Source: Ostrinia nubilalis
Taxonomy: Eukaryota; Arthropoda; Insecta; Lepidoptera; Crambidae
Assembly: GCF_963855985.1 (NCBI RefSeq)
Contig: NC_087092.1
Location: 9,300,001-9,364,000, forward strand
Length of the DNA stretch: 64,000 nucleotides
Direction: 5' to 3'
Below the pieces are notes generated by a model. The model saw only the letters and a list, made by a program, of their open reading frames with translations, was not told where the DNA came from and searched no databases. The translations under genes and the position numbers were made by a program. Positions 46,739 to 58,700 of this stretch are shown one piece after another; positions within the stretch are counted from its first letter, which is position 1, and each line of letters opens with the position of its first letter.

Positions 46739-49700
46739 GTGAGTTATTTCTTTTGTCTCTATGGACATAGTTGGGTAGTCAACACCAATCAATTAATAAT
46801 ACTTTTCGTGAACTTTTGAAATGTTTTGTAAACTTTTGTATTTTCCCCAACCTATGACATCTCGCGTTTTATGCCTGTGTGGGTTCTCGAAACAATAACA
46901 ATAATTGGCAACTAATTGGTTAATAGTGTCTGTAGTGAACTGTTTAGTGATTGATCCATTTATTTCCAAAGTCAAAATGTTCAAAACCTCTCTTTGATGG
47001 CCTCTAGTATTTTTGGAGCAGAGTGCGATGGGAGCTTGAATTCTTTACATTTTATTTTATTTTTCTATCTAGGAGGGACTTTTGAAGAAGCATGAACCAC
47101 CTAGTGATGAGAGAACTCGTAAAAATAGTACACTCGAGTCGGACTCTGATGATAATGCGCCACTAAAAGCTAAATCGAGCAGTGCAACACCCACTGTAGA
47201 CAAAGAGAGAGAAGCAATAGATATAGCTAGAGAAAAAAATTGGGAAGCAGTGAAAAGAAAACACGAAGAAGCCAGTAAGAAAGAAGAAGCTGAAGCTGCT
47301 ATTGGTAAGTGTATTTGAGTTATAAATCAATGAACTGGAATTTCCTATAAATTATAACACAATAAATATTGACAATAAAATGTTTATTACAGTTCGCCCA
47401 AAATTGCGTAAAGTCGAAAGAAGATTAGTACCTGTACTAGAAATGTTATCTGTTGACGAATTAATGGAGACAAATACGTATCAGCGTTTTAATAAATTAA
47501 TCGAAACAGTATTTGAAACTATTGACGATGACGTTATCATTACTGATGAAATGGGTAAGTGCAGCATTAATCTTACAAGAAATGTCGTATTTTATCAATT
47601 ATTATTCAATAATTTTATCGAATTTATTAAACAAAATGTCAATTTTATTTCAGAAGGGACAGATATCCCTGAAGAACTTTTACTACCGCGTTATCAACTT
47701 CAAGAGCTGTGTTCTGAGGCAGCTAAACTAAAGAATCTTGGTGCTATGGAAGCAATTCCTTCAGACAGATTAGTTCGCTTACTGAATATATTGGAGAAGA
47801 ATATTAGAGCTGCGGAAAAAATGTCGTTAGTTGGCGATCCGGTAAGTTTTGTTCCATCGAAAATATTATTTAACTCTGTTGTATTCATTAAATTATTTTT
47901 TTCTAAATAAAATTATATTCCACAGGATGACAGTGAAGAGATGCGACAAATATGGATAGAATCAGCTCAAGAGAGAGTTATGTGCGCATCGGACGCGTGT
48001 CTGACTTCTTTATACATAATGACCTCACCGAGTATGCCTAAGCGCGTTTTTCTAGAAGATGTTATAGATAGAATCATTATGTTCATTAAATTTCAACTCA
48101 ATAACACAATATACTGTGTGTACGATCCTGTATATAGCATCCAGACCACCTCCAAAAAGAAAGGTAAGTTTTAACAATCTTGTTCAATTCGATTTTTCCT
48201 ATTTTTGTAGCTTAAATTAATTTTGATGCCATTTGATACAGTGGTTGAAAGGTTTCTACATTTCTTAAAACAAAAGCACCATGAAAAACGCTCCTCATTT
48301 GTTTCTCCTTCTTTTATTTATGTAATTCAACCATTCGCGCTTGCAGTGGACGGTCGGAAGAGGCGGGGCGGGGGCGCGGGCAACGCGACGCGGCGCGGCG
48401 GCGGCGGCGGCGGCGGCTCCACGCGCGCGGTTCGCGAGTTGTACACTCACGCGCACGAGTGCGTGACGTTGTTGGCTGAGCTACTGGCGGCGCATCACCT
48501 CACCGACACTACGGTGCTGCACGCGTCTACAGTGGGCGTGTCGCCGTTCTTCGTGGAGAACGTCAGCGAGCTGCAGCTGTCGGCGCTGAAACTCGTCACT
48601 ACGGTGAGTTTGTGCTACGAAGTGTACGAGTGCGTCACGCTACTAGCTGAGCTGCTGGCGGCGCACCACCTCACCGACACCACGGTGCTGCACGCGTCTA
48701 CAGTGGGCGTGTCGCCGTTCTTCGTGGAGAACGTCAGCGAGCTGCAGCTGTCGGCGCTGAAACTCGTCACTACGGTGAGTTTGTGCTACGAAGTGTACGA
48801 GTGCGTCACGCTACTAGCTGAGCTGCTGGCGGCGCACCACCTCACCGACACCACGGTGCTGCACGCGTCTACAGTGGGCGTGTCGCCGTTCTTCGTGGAG
48901 AACGTCAGCGAGCTGCAGCTGTCGGCGCTGAAGCTCGTCACTACGGTGAGTTTGTGCTACGTAGTGTACGAGTGCGTCACGCTACTAGCCGAGATACTGG
49001 CGGCGCATCACTTCACCGACACTACGGTGCTGCACGCGTCTACAGTGGGCGTGTCGCCGTTCTTCGTGGAGAACGTCAGCGAGCTGCAGCTGTCGGCGCT
49101 GAAACTCGTCACTACGGTGAGTTTGTGCTACGAAGTGTACGAGTGCGTCACGCTACTAGCTGAGCTGCTGGCGGCGCACCACCTCACCGACACCACGGTG
49201 CTGCACGCGTCTACAGTGGGCGTGTCGCCGTTCTTCGTGGAGAACGTCAGCGAGCTGCAGCTGTCGGCGCTGAAACTCGTCACTACGGTGAGTTTGTGCT
49301 ACGAAGTGTACGAGTGCGTCACGCTACTAGCTGAGCTGCTGGCGGCGCACCACCTCACCGACACCACGGTGCTGCACGCGTCTACAGTGGGCGTGTCGCC
49401 GTTCTTCGTGGAGAACGTCAGCGAGCTGCAGCTGTCGGCGCTGAAGCTCGTCACTACGGTGAGTTTGTGCTACGTAGTGTACGAGTGCGTCACGCTACTA
49501 GCCGAGATACTGGCGGCGCATCACTTCACCGACACTACGGTGCTGCACGCGTCTACAGTGGGCGTGTCGCCGTTCTTCGTGGAGAACGTCAGCGAGCTGC
49601 AGCTGTCGGCGCTGAAACTCGTCACTACGGTGAGTTTGTGCTACGTAGTGTATGAGTGCGTCACGCTGCTAGCCGAGCTACTGGCGGCGCACCACCTCAC

Positions 49701-52700
49701 CGACACCACGGTGCTGCACGCGTCTACAGTGGGCGTGTCGCCGTTCTTCGTGGAGAACGTCAGCGAGCTGCAGCTGTCGGCGCTGAAACTCGTCACTACG
49801 GTGAGTTTGTGCTACGTAATGTACGAATGCGTCACGTTACTAGCCGAGCTACTGGCGGCGCACCACCTCACCGACACCACGGTGCTGCACGCGTCTACAG
49901 TGGGCGCGTGTCGCCGTTCTTCGTGGAGAACGTCAGCGAGCTGCAGCTGTCGGCGCTCAAGCTCGTCACTACGGTGAGTCTGAGCTGCTCGGTGCGCGAG
50001 CTTATACACATGCCCAAGAGTGCGTCACGCTGCTGGCCGAGCTAGACTCGCTCAACATAGCTCCAGTGAAAACGACTTGGTAAATACAAAATAAGCTAGT
50101 AAACGAGTGCATTCTGTCTGCCTCTTATCATTTATTAAGGGTCAAAGCAGAGCAAGGCAGACATGCGTCATGTATTTTTATGAGTTAACAGATTACAATC
50201 CCACAACAATCAACATAGTTAGGGAGGCGAGGTAGCTAAATGGCGTAATTCAACGGCGCCGTCGAGACCTATCAAAATCGAAAGATAAAATAATTTCGAA
50301 AAGAAAAGCTCGTATGGCAAAAACCATTTTAGCGGTGGGTTTAGCGTGTACGGTTTTTCAAAAATGTTAAAAAAAACAGTTACTTGGGCATTCTCGAGCG
50401 CGTCAGATATTCATACTACGTATGCCCCGAGTACCTCTGATAACAACGGTATACTAATCTGCCGGTTTGCGTGGTGGGGGTAGGCATATAAAGTAGTCAA
50501 AAATGAAAAAAAAAAATTACTTGAGCGCGTCAGATTTTCGGAAGGGGTGTTAAGTAGGCCCAAAGGAAGCTCCCTTTAAAAAAACTGACGATTTCGGCGT
50601 GACGATAAGTTACGATGAATTTTTGAAAATGCAAAAAAAAAAAGTTTTTTTGAAATACTCGAGCGCGTCAGATTTTCATAGGGGAGGTTTATCTCGGTAT
50701 CCTGAAAGCATATTTTTTTAATCTGACAAAAATGTTGGTGGGTTCTCTTAATCTGACCGAAAAAGATTCTTTGGTTTCTTTTTTTTCCTTTCTTTGGACA
50801 AAAATGTAAAGAGACCTTTTTTGTGTAAAATAAAATTACCTTTTTTGTTTATTTAAACTTTTTTTTTGTAAAATGTATCGTTCGCGACTTATATGCCGTA
50901 ACGCGTTCTTAGGAATACGAAATGGCTTCTCCACACTTCCGGTCATGCGGAAACCGGCAGAGTAGTATGACCATTACTCCCCTTTTATCATGATGATGAT
51001 GATGTTGGCATTTTTCAGTTATTTGATAACAACATTTTGTTACAGATATTCACCAAATACGAGCAACACCGACGGCTTTTGTTAGAAGACATACTGGCGT
51101 CGATAGCTCGTATACCTAGCTCGAAGCACAACTTACGATCATTCCAGTTGAGTTCAGATCAACACATACAAATGCTCACGGCTCTCGTACTGCAGCTGGT
51201 GCAGTGTGTCGTCACCCTGCCGGAGTCCATGTGCAAGTCTCAGGATAAAGATAAGGAACATCCTGAATCTGAGAGCAAGAAAGTAAGTGCCTTGTGTTTA
51301 TTATTAATTTCTGGTTTGACAAACTTTACAATATTAATATCTAATTTCATAAATAAAATGCTGGATTCTTAACTTGCACTTACATTTCCATAGTTATTTT
51401 TCAACAAAATACTATAGACCATAATAATATGCGCGCGCGACGGTACTCTGGCGTCCTTACTTATCAATGTCATTCGTAACCTAACATTAGACAGCCGCCC
51501 ATTGGTCATAATAAGGTTGCCTATTGGCATTTCGATTTTTTATGTTAACAGTAAATAAGTACTTAAATTGATTTCTTTTTTATACTAAATTGTCTATCAT
51601 GACATAGAATCAATGATGCTTTGTTGTTCAAATCGTCGTATTTTTCCAGCACGTCGACAAAGATCTACTCATAATTTCGAAGTATGAAGCGGCGATCAGT
51701 GTGGGCGGCACGTTCCTGACGTCGTTCCTCAACAAGTGCCGCAGCCGCTCCGAGGAGGTGGACTTCCGGCCCCTGTTCGAGAACTTCGTGCACGATCTGC
51801 TCACCACCGTCAACAAACCAGAATGGCCCGCTACTGAGTTGCTGCTCAGCCTTCTTGGAACTATGCTAGTAAGTAATATAAGTTTTAATTATCCAACAAT
51901 CCCAAACCCTTCTATGTAAGTAGTCGGTTAACAAATGGAAGTGTCTATGTGAAATTGATCATTTCCATCCCCATTTTATGGTGAATCCACGCAGTCCAGC
52001 AGCAAAGGCATGGCCGCCGGCTTTGTGTTTGGCAGTCGCAGCAAAGCCAGCGGCCATTTTGCCGCCGTATTGAAAAGAAAAATGTGCTAATATAGAACAG
52101 AGCCACATTTTCCAGCGGCACTAAAACCCGACTATCCGCTGGAGTTTATTGAGACGGCATTGCGAATAATTTATCCGCGGTTCCATCCCAGGCCTATGGC
52201 TCGCTATGGAGCGGACCCCATCCAGCCTTTAAGGGAATAATGCATGCTTTCGGCGCACGAGACATGTGTGCGCCACCACCACGAGCGGCGCACGGTGGCT
52301 GACAGTACACCAGCGCTGTATGAAACACCAGCGCTGTATGAACTAACTAAACTACTATTTGAAATAACAAAACATCTTTTCTCAGGTGAAATACATGTCG
52401 GACAAATCCATGGAGATGCCGGTGCGCGTAGCGTCACTTGAGTACCTGGGGCTGGTGGCGGCGCGGCTGCGGCGCGACAGCGTGCACTCGCGCGCCAAGC
52501 TCGCCACCATGGACGCCGTCGTGCGCGACATCCGCGCCGAGGAGGAGAAGGACGGCAACCAGACGCAGGTAACTTGCAGTCTGCACCTTATGGCGCAGGA
52601 GACAGGACCAGTAGTCCACTACATAACGCTGCGGCGCGACAGCGTGCACTCGCGCGCCAAGCTCGCCACCATGGACGCCGTCGTGCGCGACATCCGCGCC

Positions 52701-55700
52701 GAGGAGGAGAAGGACGGCAACCAGACGCAGGTAACTTGCACTCTGCGCCTTATGGCGCAGGAGACAGGACCAGTAGTCCACTACATAACGCTGCGGCGCG
52801 ACAGCGTGCACTCGCGCGCCAAGCTCGCCACCATGGACGCCGTCGTGCGCGACATCCGCGCCGAGGAGGAGAAAAGGACGGCAACCAGACGCAGGTAACT
52901 TGCACTCTGCACCTTATGGTGCAGGAGCCAGGACCAGTAGTCCACTACACAACGCTGCGGCGCGACAGCGTGCACTCGCGCGCCAAGCTCGCCACCATGG
53001 ACGCCGTCGTGCGCGACATCCGCGCCGAGGAGGAGAAAAGGACGGCAACCAGACGCAGGTAACTTGCACTCTGCACCTTATGGTGCAGGAGCCAGGACCA
53101 GTAGTCCACTACACAACGCTGCGGCGCGACAGCGTGCACTCGCGCGCCAAGCTCGCCACCATGGACGCCGTCGTGCGCGACATCCGCGCCGAGGAGGAGA
53201 AGGACGGCAACCAGACGCAGGTAACTTGCACTCTGCACCTTATGGCGCAGGAGACAGGACCAGTAGTCCACTGCATAACGCTGCGGCGCGACAGCGTGCA
53301 CTCGCGCGCCAAGCTCGCCACCTTGGACGCCGTCGTGCGCGACATCCGCGCCGAGGAGGAGAAGGACGGCAACCAGATGCAGGTAATTTGCGTGCGATTG
53401 ACACCTTCCTCTCAGCTTGAAGACGGCTGCACTCTACAGCTGGACAAAAACTTCTCCAAGTATTTTGTGCTGCCTGCATCCAGATGCTTCATTAGCCGCG
53501 GCATATCGCCATCTTCATCAGTTCATCAGCTAATAGGAGAGGCCTACACTACTCTCCCAGTGTTGCGTGGACGCCATTCTAAAACTTTTCTATCCCAGCA
53601 ACTAGTTCTAGAGCTTTGTGCCCAAAAATTACGTGTCAGTGGCATTATTAATCCCGACCTAAACTATCTGTATGTGAATCGTATTTCCTCCCCTACTGGC
53701 ACAGGCGATGCACTCGAGCACTCCCAACGACTCTTGTTGAGCGTGCAGCGGTCAACCTCTATGAGGAGACGGTTAACCACCTGCGACTGTATTAGTATTT
53801 AATTAGTAGCATGATGTCACAGATATATCAATGCAAATAATGGCTGAACCTACCTCTAAATAAAACTTGGCGGCCTTTAATTATTGGTTCCCCTTGTTAG
53901 ATCATTCCTACATCTGGTAGGCGGTCGTTGGACGCTTCGCGCGCCGGCGATGCGTGGTCACAAGACTATTCTGCCCTAGCTGCCGCCCGTTCGGTAAGCA
54001 AAATATTAAAGTTTGTTAACATAGATCCTTCGCCAAAGAAAACGCAGTAGGTTGTTCGGTTAGGTATGTTTTAGGCTTTAAGGGAGCTGATTCTTATTAT
54101 CTGTATTTAATCGAACCACGAAGAAGAACACTGGAACAATCATAATTCAGGATTTTTAAAAAACAGTTGTCGATTATTTTATTGGCACTAGTTATTCATA
54201 TTTTACTCTTGTTGCAGGGTATTACGTCAGGACTCGATGAAGACGAAGAAAGAACGGAATTTTTACAACGAGTCTTACTTGATTACCTCGCCATCAACGG
54301 ACAAAAGGACCAGGCATGGAATTGTGCGCGACATTTCTACATCACCCAGTGGTACAGAGACATGGTTGTGCAACCTAAAAGTTCGTCTCCTACTAAAAGG
54401 CCGAAAAACAAATCTAAAAAGCGCTACAAAGACGAAAGCAGCGAGGAAGAATCTGAACCCGACGACGACAGCGACAAAGAAACCAAGGAGAAGAAACAAA
54501 CTATAAGCGCGGTTATATCGGCGGAGAAGTTCAAGACCAACGAGAGGCGGAAGCATTTCTTTCTGGAGAAGATTCGACCGTTCCGATATCAAGGCGGCAC
54601 TCAAGTACAAGTGATGCAGTCGTACATAGACTACGGTGGTGCCGAGTTAATATCTCAATATCTCGCCTCGAAGAGGTCTTTTTCGCAAAGTTTCGATAGA
54701 TATCTGCGAAAGATTCTAGTGATATTGTGCGAGAATACGATAGCGATTCGGACTAAAGCTATGAAATGTTTAGCGATGATTGTGGAAGCGGACCCGGCGG
54801 TGCTGGCGAGGCCGGACATGCAGATCGGCGTCAACCGCTCGTTCCTCGACCAGTCCACCGCCGTGCGCGAAGCGGCCGTCGACCTCGTGGGCAAGTTCGT
54901 CCTCAGCCGCCCCGATCTCATTGACAAGTATTATGGAATGCTCTCAAATAGAATTCTTGTAAGTTACTAAACTTTTAATCGTGTTAAAATAATAACAATA
55001 ACAAAAATTTTAATGTAGCCCTTATCCAATATTTACCTACACTAGAACTATTGAAAAGAATCATAACATAACTTCTTTCTATATTTAGGTAATTTATCAT
55101 AACATAACTTTTTTCTATATGTAGGTAATTTAATTCGTGCTAAACTTTGAAGACACCACAACTGGTCGGAAATACGACTGATATTAAAAAGTGATCTAAT
55201 TTAGATCGAAAATCATCCAAAAAAAACCTTGTTTCGCAGGATACGGGTGTGTCTGTTCGGAAACGTGTGATAAAAATCCTCAAAGACATTTGTATAGAGT
55301 GCCCCGAGTTTCCGAAAATACCTGAAATCTGCGTGAAGATGATCAGGCGAGTGAATGATGAGGAGGGCATTAGGAAGTTAGTGATGGAGGTGTTTCAAAA
55401 CATGTGGTTCAGTCCGTGCGCTAACTCGACACGGCTCGGCGCGCTCGATATGACCGCGGCCACCGCTGATCCGCTGACCAGGAAAGTCCTCAACATCACA
55501 GACGTCGTCATATCCTCAAGGGATATGGGCCTCGAGTGGTTCCAGCAGTTATTGACGAGCGTGAGTATCAAATAAGTCAAGAATGAGGGTACCCAGTTTA
55601 TATTACGTTTATATTTTACCCAAAATAAGATAATCTTACCTGCCTGATTTATTTTATTTAGAAATATTTCATCTTAATGTTTACTGTAGTATCAAAATGT

Positions 55701-58700
55701 TTATCTAATCTCAGAAATAAGTATTATTTCATATTCTTCTAGGGTTGTGACAATGCAAATGGGATGAAATTATAGTTAGCCTTGACTTGACTTTTCAGTT
55801 ATTCAAGCCAAAAGAAGACAAGGAAGATTCAACAAAAATTATTTATCAACCTCCAAAGTCACTTTTGGTCGCGTGTCAACAAATTGTGGACTGCTTGATC
55901 GAAAATTTACTACAGCTAGAAGAATCGAGTGTTGAGGGTAAGGAATATAAAATGAGAATGTTATTAATTAAGCTGTATATGAATCTATAAACCAACCCAT
56001 TTTTTGTTTCAGGATCTGCGTCATCTCAACGCATATTAGCGTGCCTTTCAACTCTACATTTATTTGCAAAAATTAGGCCTCAATTGCTAGTTAATCACGC
56101 GTTAACCTTGCAGCCGTACCTGAGTTTAAAATGTCAGGTGAGTTTAAGTTTGTTTTTATCCCACAATAATGACGTCATCCCATCATTTTCAACATTGATC
56201 TTTACACCGAGTATGTCATCAGTCAAACAAACTGTCATTTCAAGTAGCCCTGACCTCTTCGGGTGGCGTGAAATGACGTCCTTTTTTGACGTCTGTGAAT
56301 AAAGAAATAGATAAAAAATCTTTCCTAGGAATGCAATGCATGGTATTTTGATTGCTGTCGACTGTATTTTGAAGCAAAAATGTGACTAACGCCCGTATTC
56401 ACAAACTTTACAATGAGGTCTCACAGTGCGCGTGGACGCACTGGCACAGGGTCACACACGAACCAATCACAGAGCTCTTTTCAACGCTGTGCGTTCGATT
56501 TGCTGCTTCACAAGCAAGCATCGTTTGTGAATACGGGCGTTAATCTCATCCGTTATTCCAGAATCAATATGAGCAACAAATAATGTCGACTGTGGCGTCG
56601 ACTCTCGAGTTGGTGGTACCGCTAATGGAGCACCCTAGCGAGACGTTCCTCGCTCAACTGGAGGAGGACGCGGTGAAGCTGATCCTGCAGCGCGGACAGC
56701 TCGTCATCGCCTCGTGTATAGCGCTGTTAGCGGCCATCGTCAACAACCTGACGCACAATTACAAGCTTATTAGGGACGTTTTTAATAAATATCACGGTGA
56801 GTACACATAAAAAACTCGTTATTTGTATGCAGAAACTGATTGAGTTGTTGAAACTAATTAAGAGCATAGATAGATATGTAATTCATGTGTCTACAAGCAG
56901 TTTATCCAATCAAAAGTATTAGCGACTTGTATTATCAGCGGCAAAATGCTACGCTACGTTAGTCGTTAGGCTGGTTTTAGAATCGCATTGACGCACGCCG
57001 AAAGTCGGCGCTGACAGCCGAAATGTAAAGCCGCGTATCCACTAGCTAGAGGCAGCCTCGGCCCGAGCGGTTGCCTCGTCCCGACAAAATGTACATAGCT
57101 CGGACCGCGGCGACGTAATTTGCCCCGCAACGAGTCGTGCCTTGGTTGAGGCAGCGTCTTCATTTGAGCAGCTCTAGCTGCCTCTAATGGAGATCCGGCT
57201 TATGAAGCGTAGACGCCGAGCGATCAGCGTCACTCAGGAAAGTTTCCTTTAAATACATCAGTGAGCGGTTAGCGCGATTCTAAACCCTACACTATTGGTG
57301 TAAATATACGGTGAAATCAAAAGAATATCTATATTTTGTCAGGGGTGCTGCTACAGTGGAAGCACAGCTGGCAGCGCAACCCGGACGCGACGCGCGCGCA
57401 CCACACGCGGCCGCACTTCCGCCGCGCGCTGTTCATCGTGGGGCTGCTGCTGCGCTACTTCGAGTTCACCGAGGCCAGGGTCATTGAGGGGCTGCCGGTA
57501 CGATAGTCTTCACTTTTTCTAACATACCGTTATATTTTGGTGCAGCGTATTTTGTCGTTTTCGTTGTAATTTTAATTACGTATTTCACGAAATTAGTCAC
57601 TTACTTTTTTTTTCCATTTTCGTAATCTCATAAATTCTGAACGGGCAACTTTGTGCGCGGGTTAATAGAGTAAGATTATAGTCAACAAGTCATAGAACAA
57701 TGCTCAAGTAGTTTCAAAACTTGTGTTTTGAAACTTGTTGTCAATTCTTCATCGGAATCGACCACTTTGTTTAATTAAATTCCAGTCAACTGATACTTAT
57801 CAGTTTTAGAGAAAAACGTTTAGTCAAATAAATTTAATGAGTTTACGTTAGGTGTGCTATACGACATATTGTACAGCGTCCCTAACGGCTACATTCAAGA
57901 AGTTCTTACTTCAAAAAATACTATGAAGAAAATCTTCTCTCGCTAGCGAGTGCACCTAACGTAAACTCATAGTAAGCACAGAATAATACGTAGCCTATCG
58001 ATATGTAATTTTTAAAAATAGATCTTGTGGAATAAAACACTATGGCCGAAAGTCGCATTCTCGATCCATAATGTGCCCCCTTTAAAACAGACAAGAAATA
58101 AATATTATCGCACATCAGTTACGACTAAACCATCTCTCCCCTTCCGTACCACAGAACGACATAAAAGAGCAAGTGTTCTCCACAATGATGTTCTTCGTAA
58201 GCCTGGAAGACGAAGACTTCGTTTCGCACACGCTCAAAGCGCTCGGCTCGATATGCGTGCGGCACTACGAGTTTATGCTGCGGCCGGAGCTCAAGGACTT
58301 CTACCATCAGCTGCTGACGGCCGACCTCGCGCCCATCGAGATGAAGGCCGACGTGCTGAGGAATATTGAGATGTACTTGCAGGAGGAGGAGCAGAGGATG
58401 ATACGACAGGATAAGGAATGTGAGTACACCCAGTTGAAAAACAAGTTATGTAGCTGTAGTTATCTTTCTTCTTTTTATTTTTTTTATGACCAGGTAATTC
58501 TGAGATATTACGGCCCACAGAGTGACGTAGTTACCTTTAACTGCCTATAAGGCATCGGACATCGAAATGACATTGCGCACCCCCGAGTCCGACTAAATTC
58601 GCGTAAATTATAAGTACGCTAAAACTTGCACAGCGGCGGGTGTCTGTATCGAAGAATAAAAAGGCGTGTGGCGCAGACGCGTGAGATTAGTTTCCGCGCT

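Noticed and set aside
48223..49977. A 584-codon open frame that looks like a novel repeat protein
   Set aside because: It starts inside intron 8 of Nipped-B and is exon 9 plus its tandem copies and linkers. The repeated peptide is the conserved NIPBL segment, so it is not a separate gene.
52434..53479. Several long open frames on both strands at 52.4-53.5 kb
   Set aside because: All are shadow frames of the GC-rich array 2. Only the exon 12 frame matches NIPBL.
52900..53802. 300-codon open frame running from array 2 into intron 12
   Set aside because: After the array the sequence has no homology I recognise, and the conserved protein continues from exon 13 at 54218 instead.
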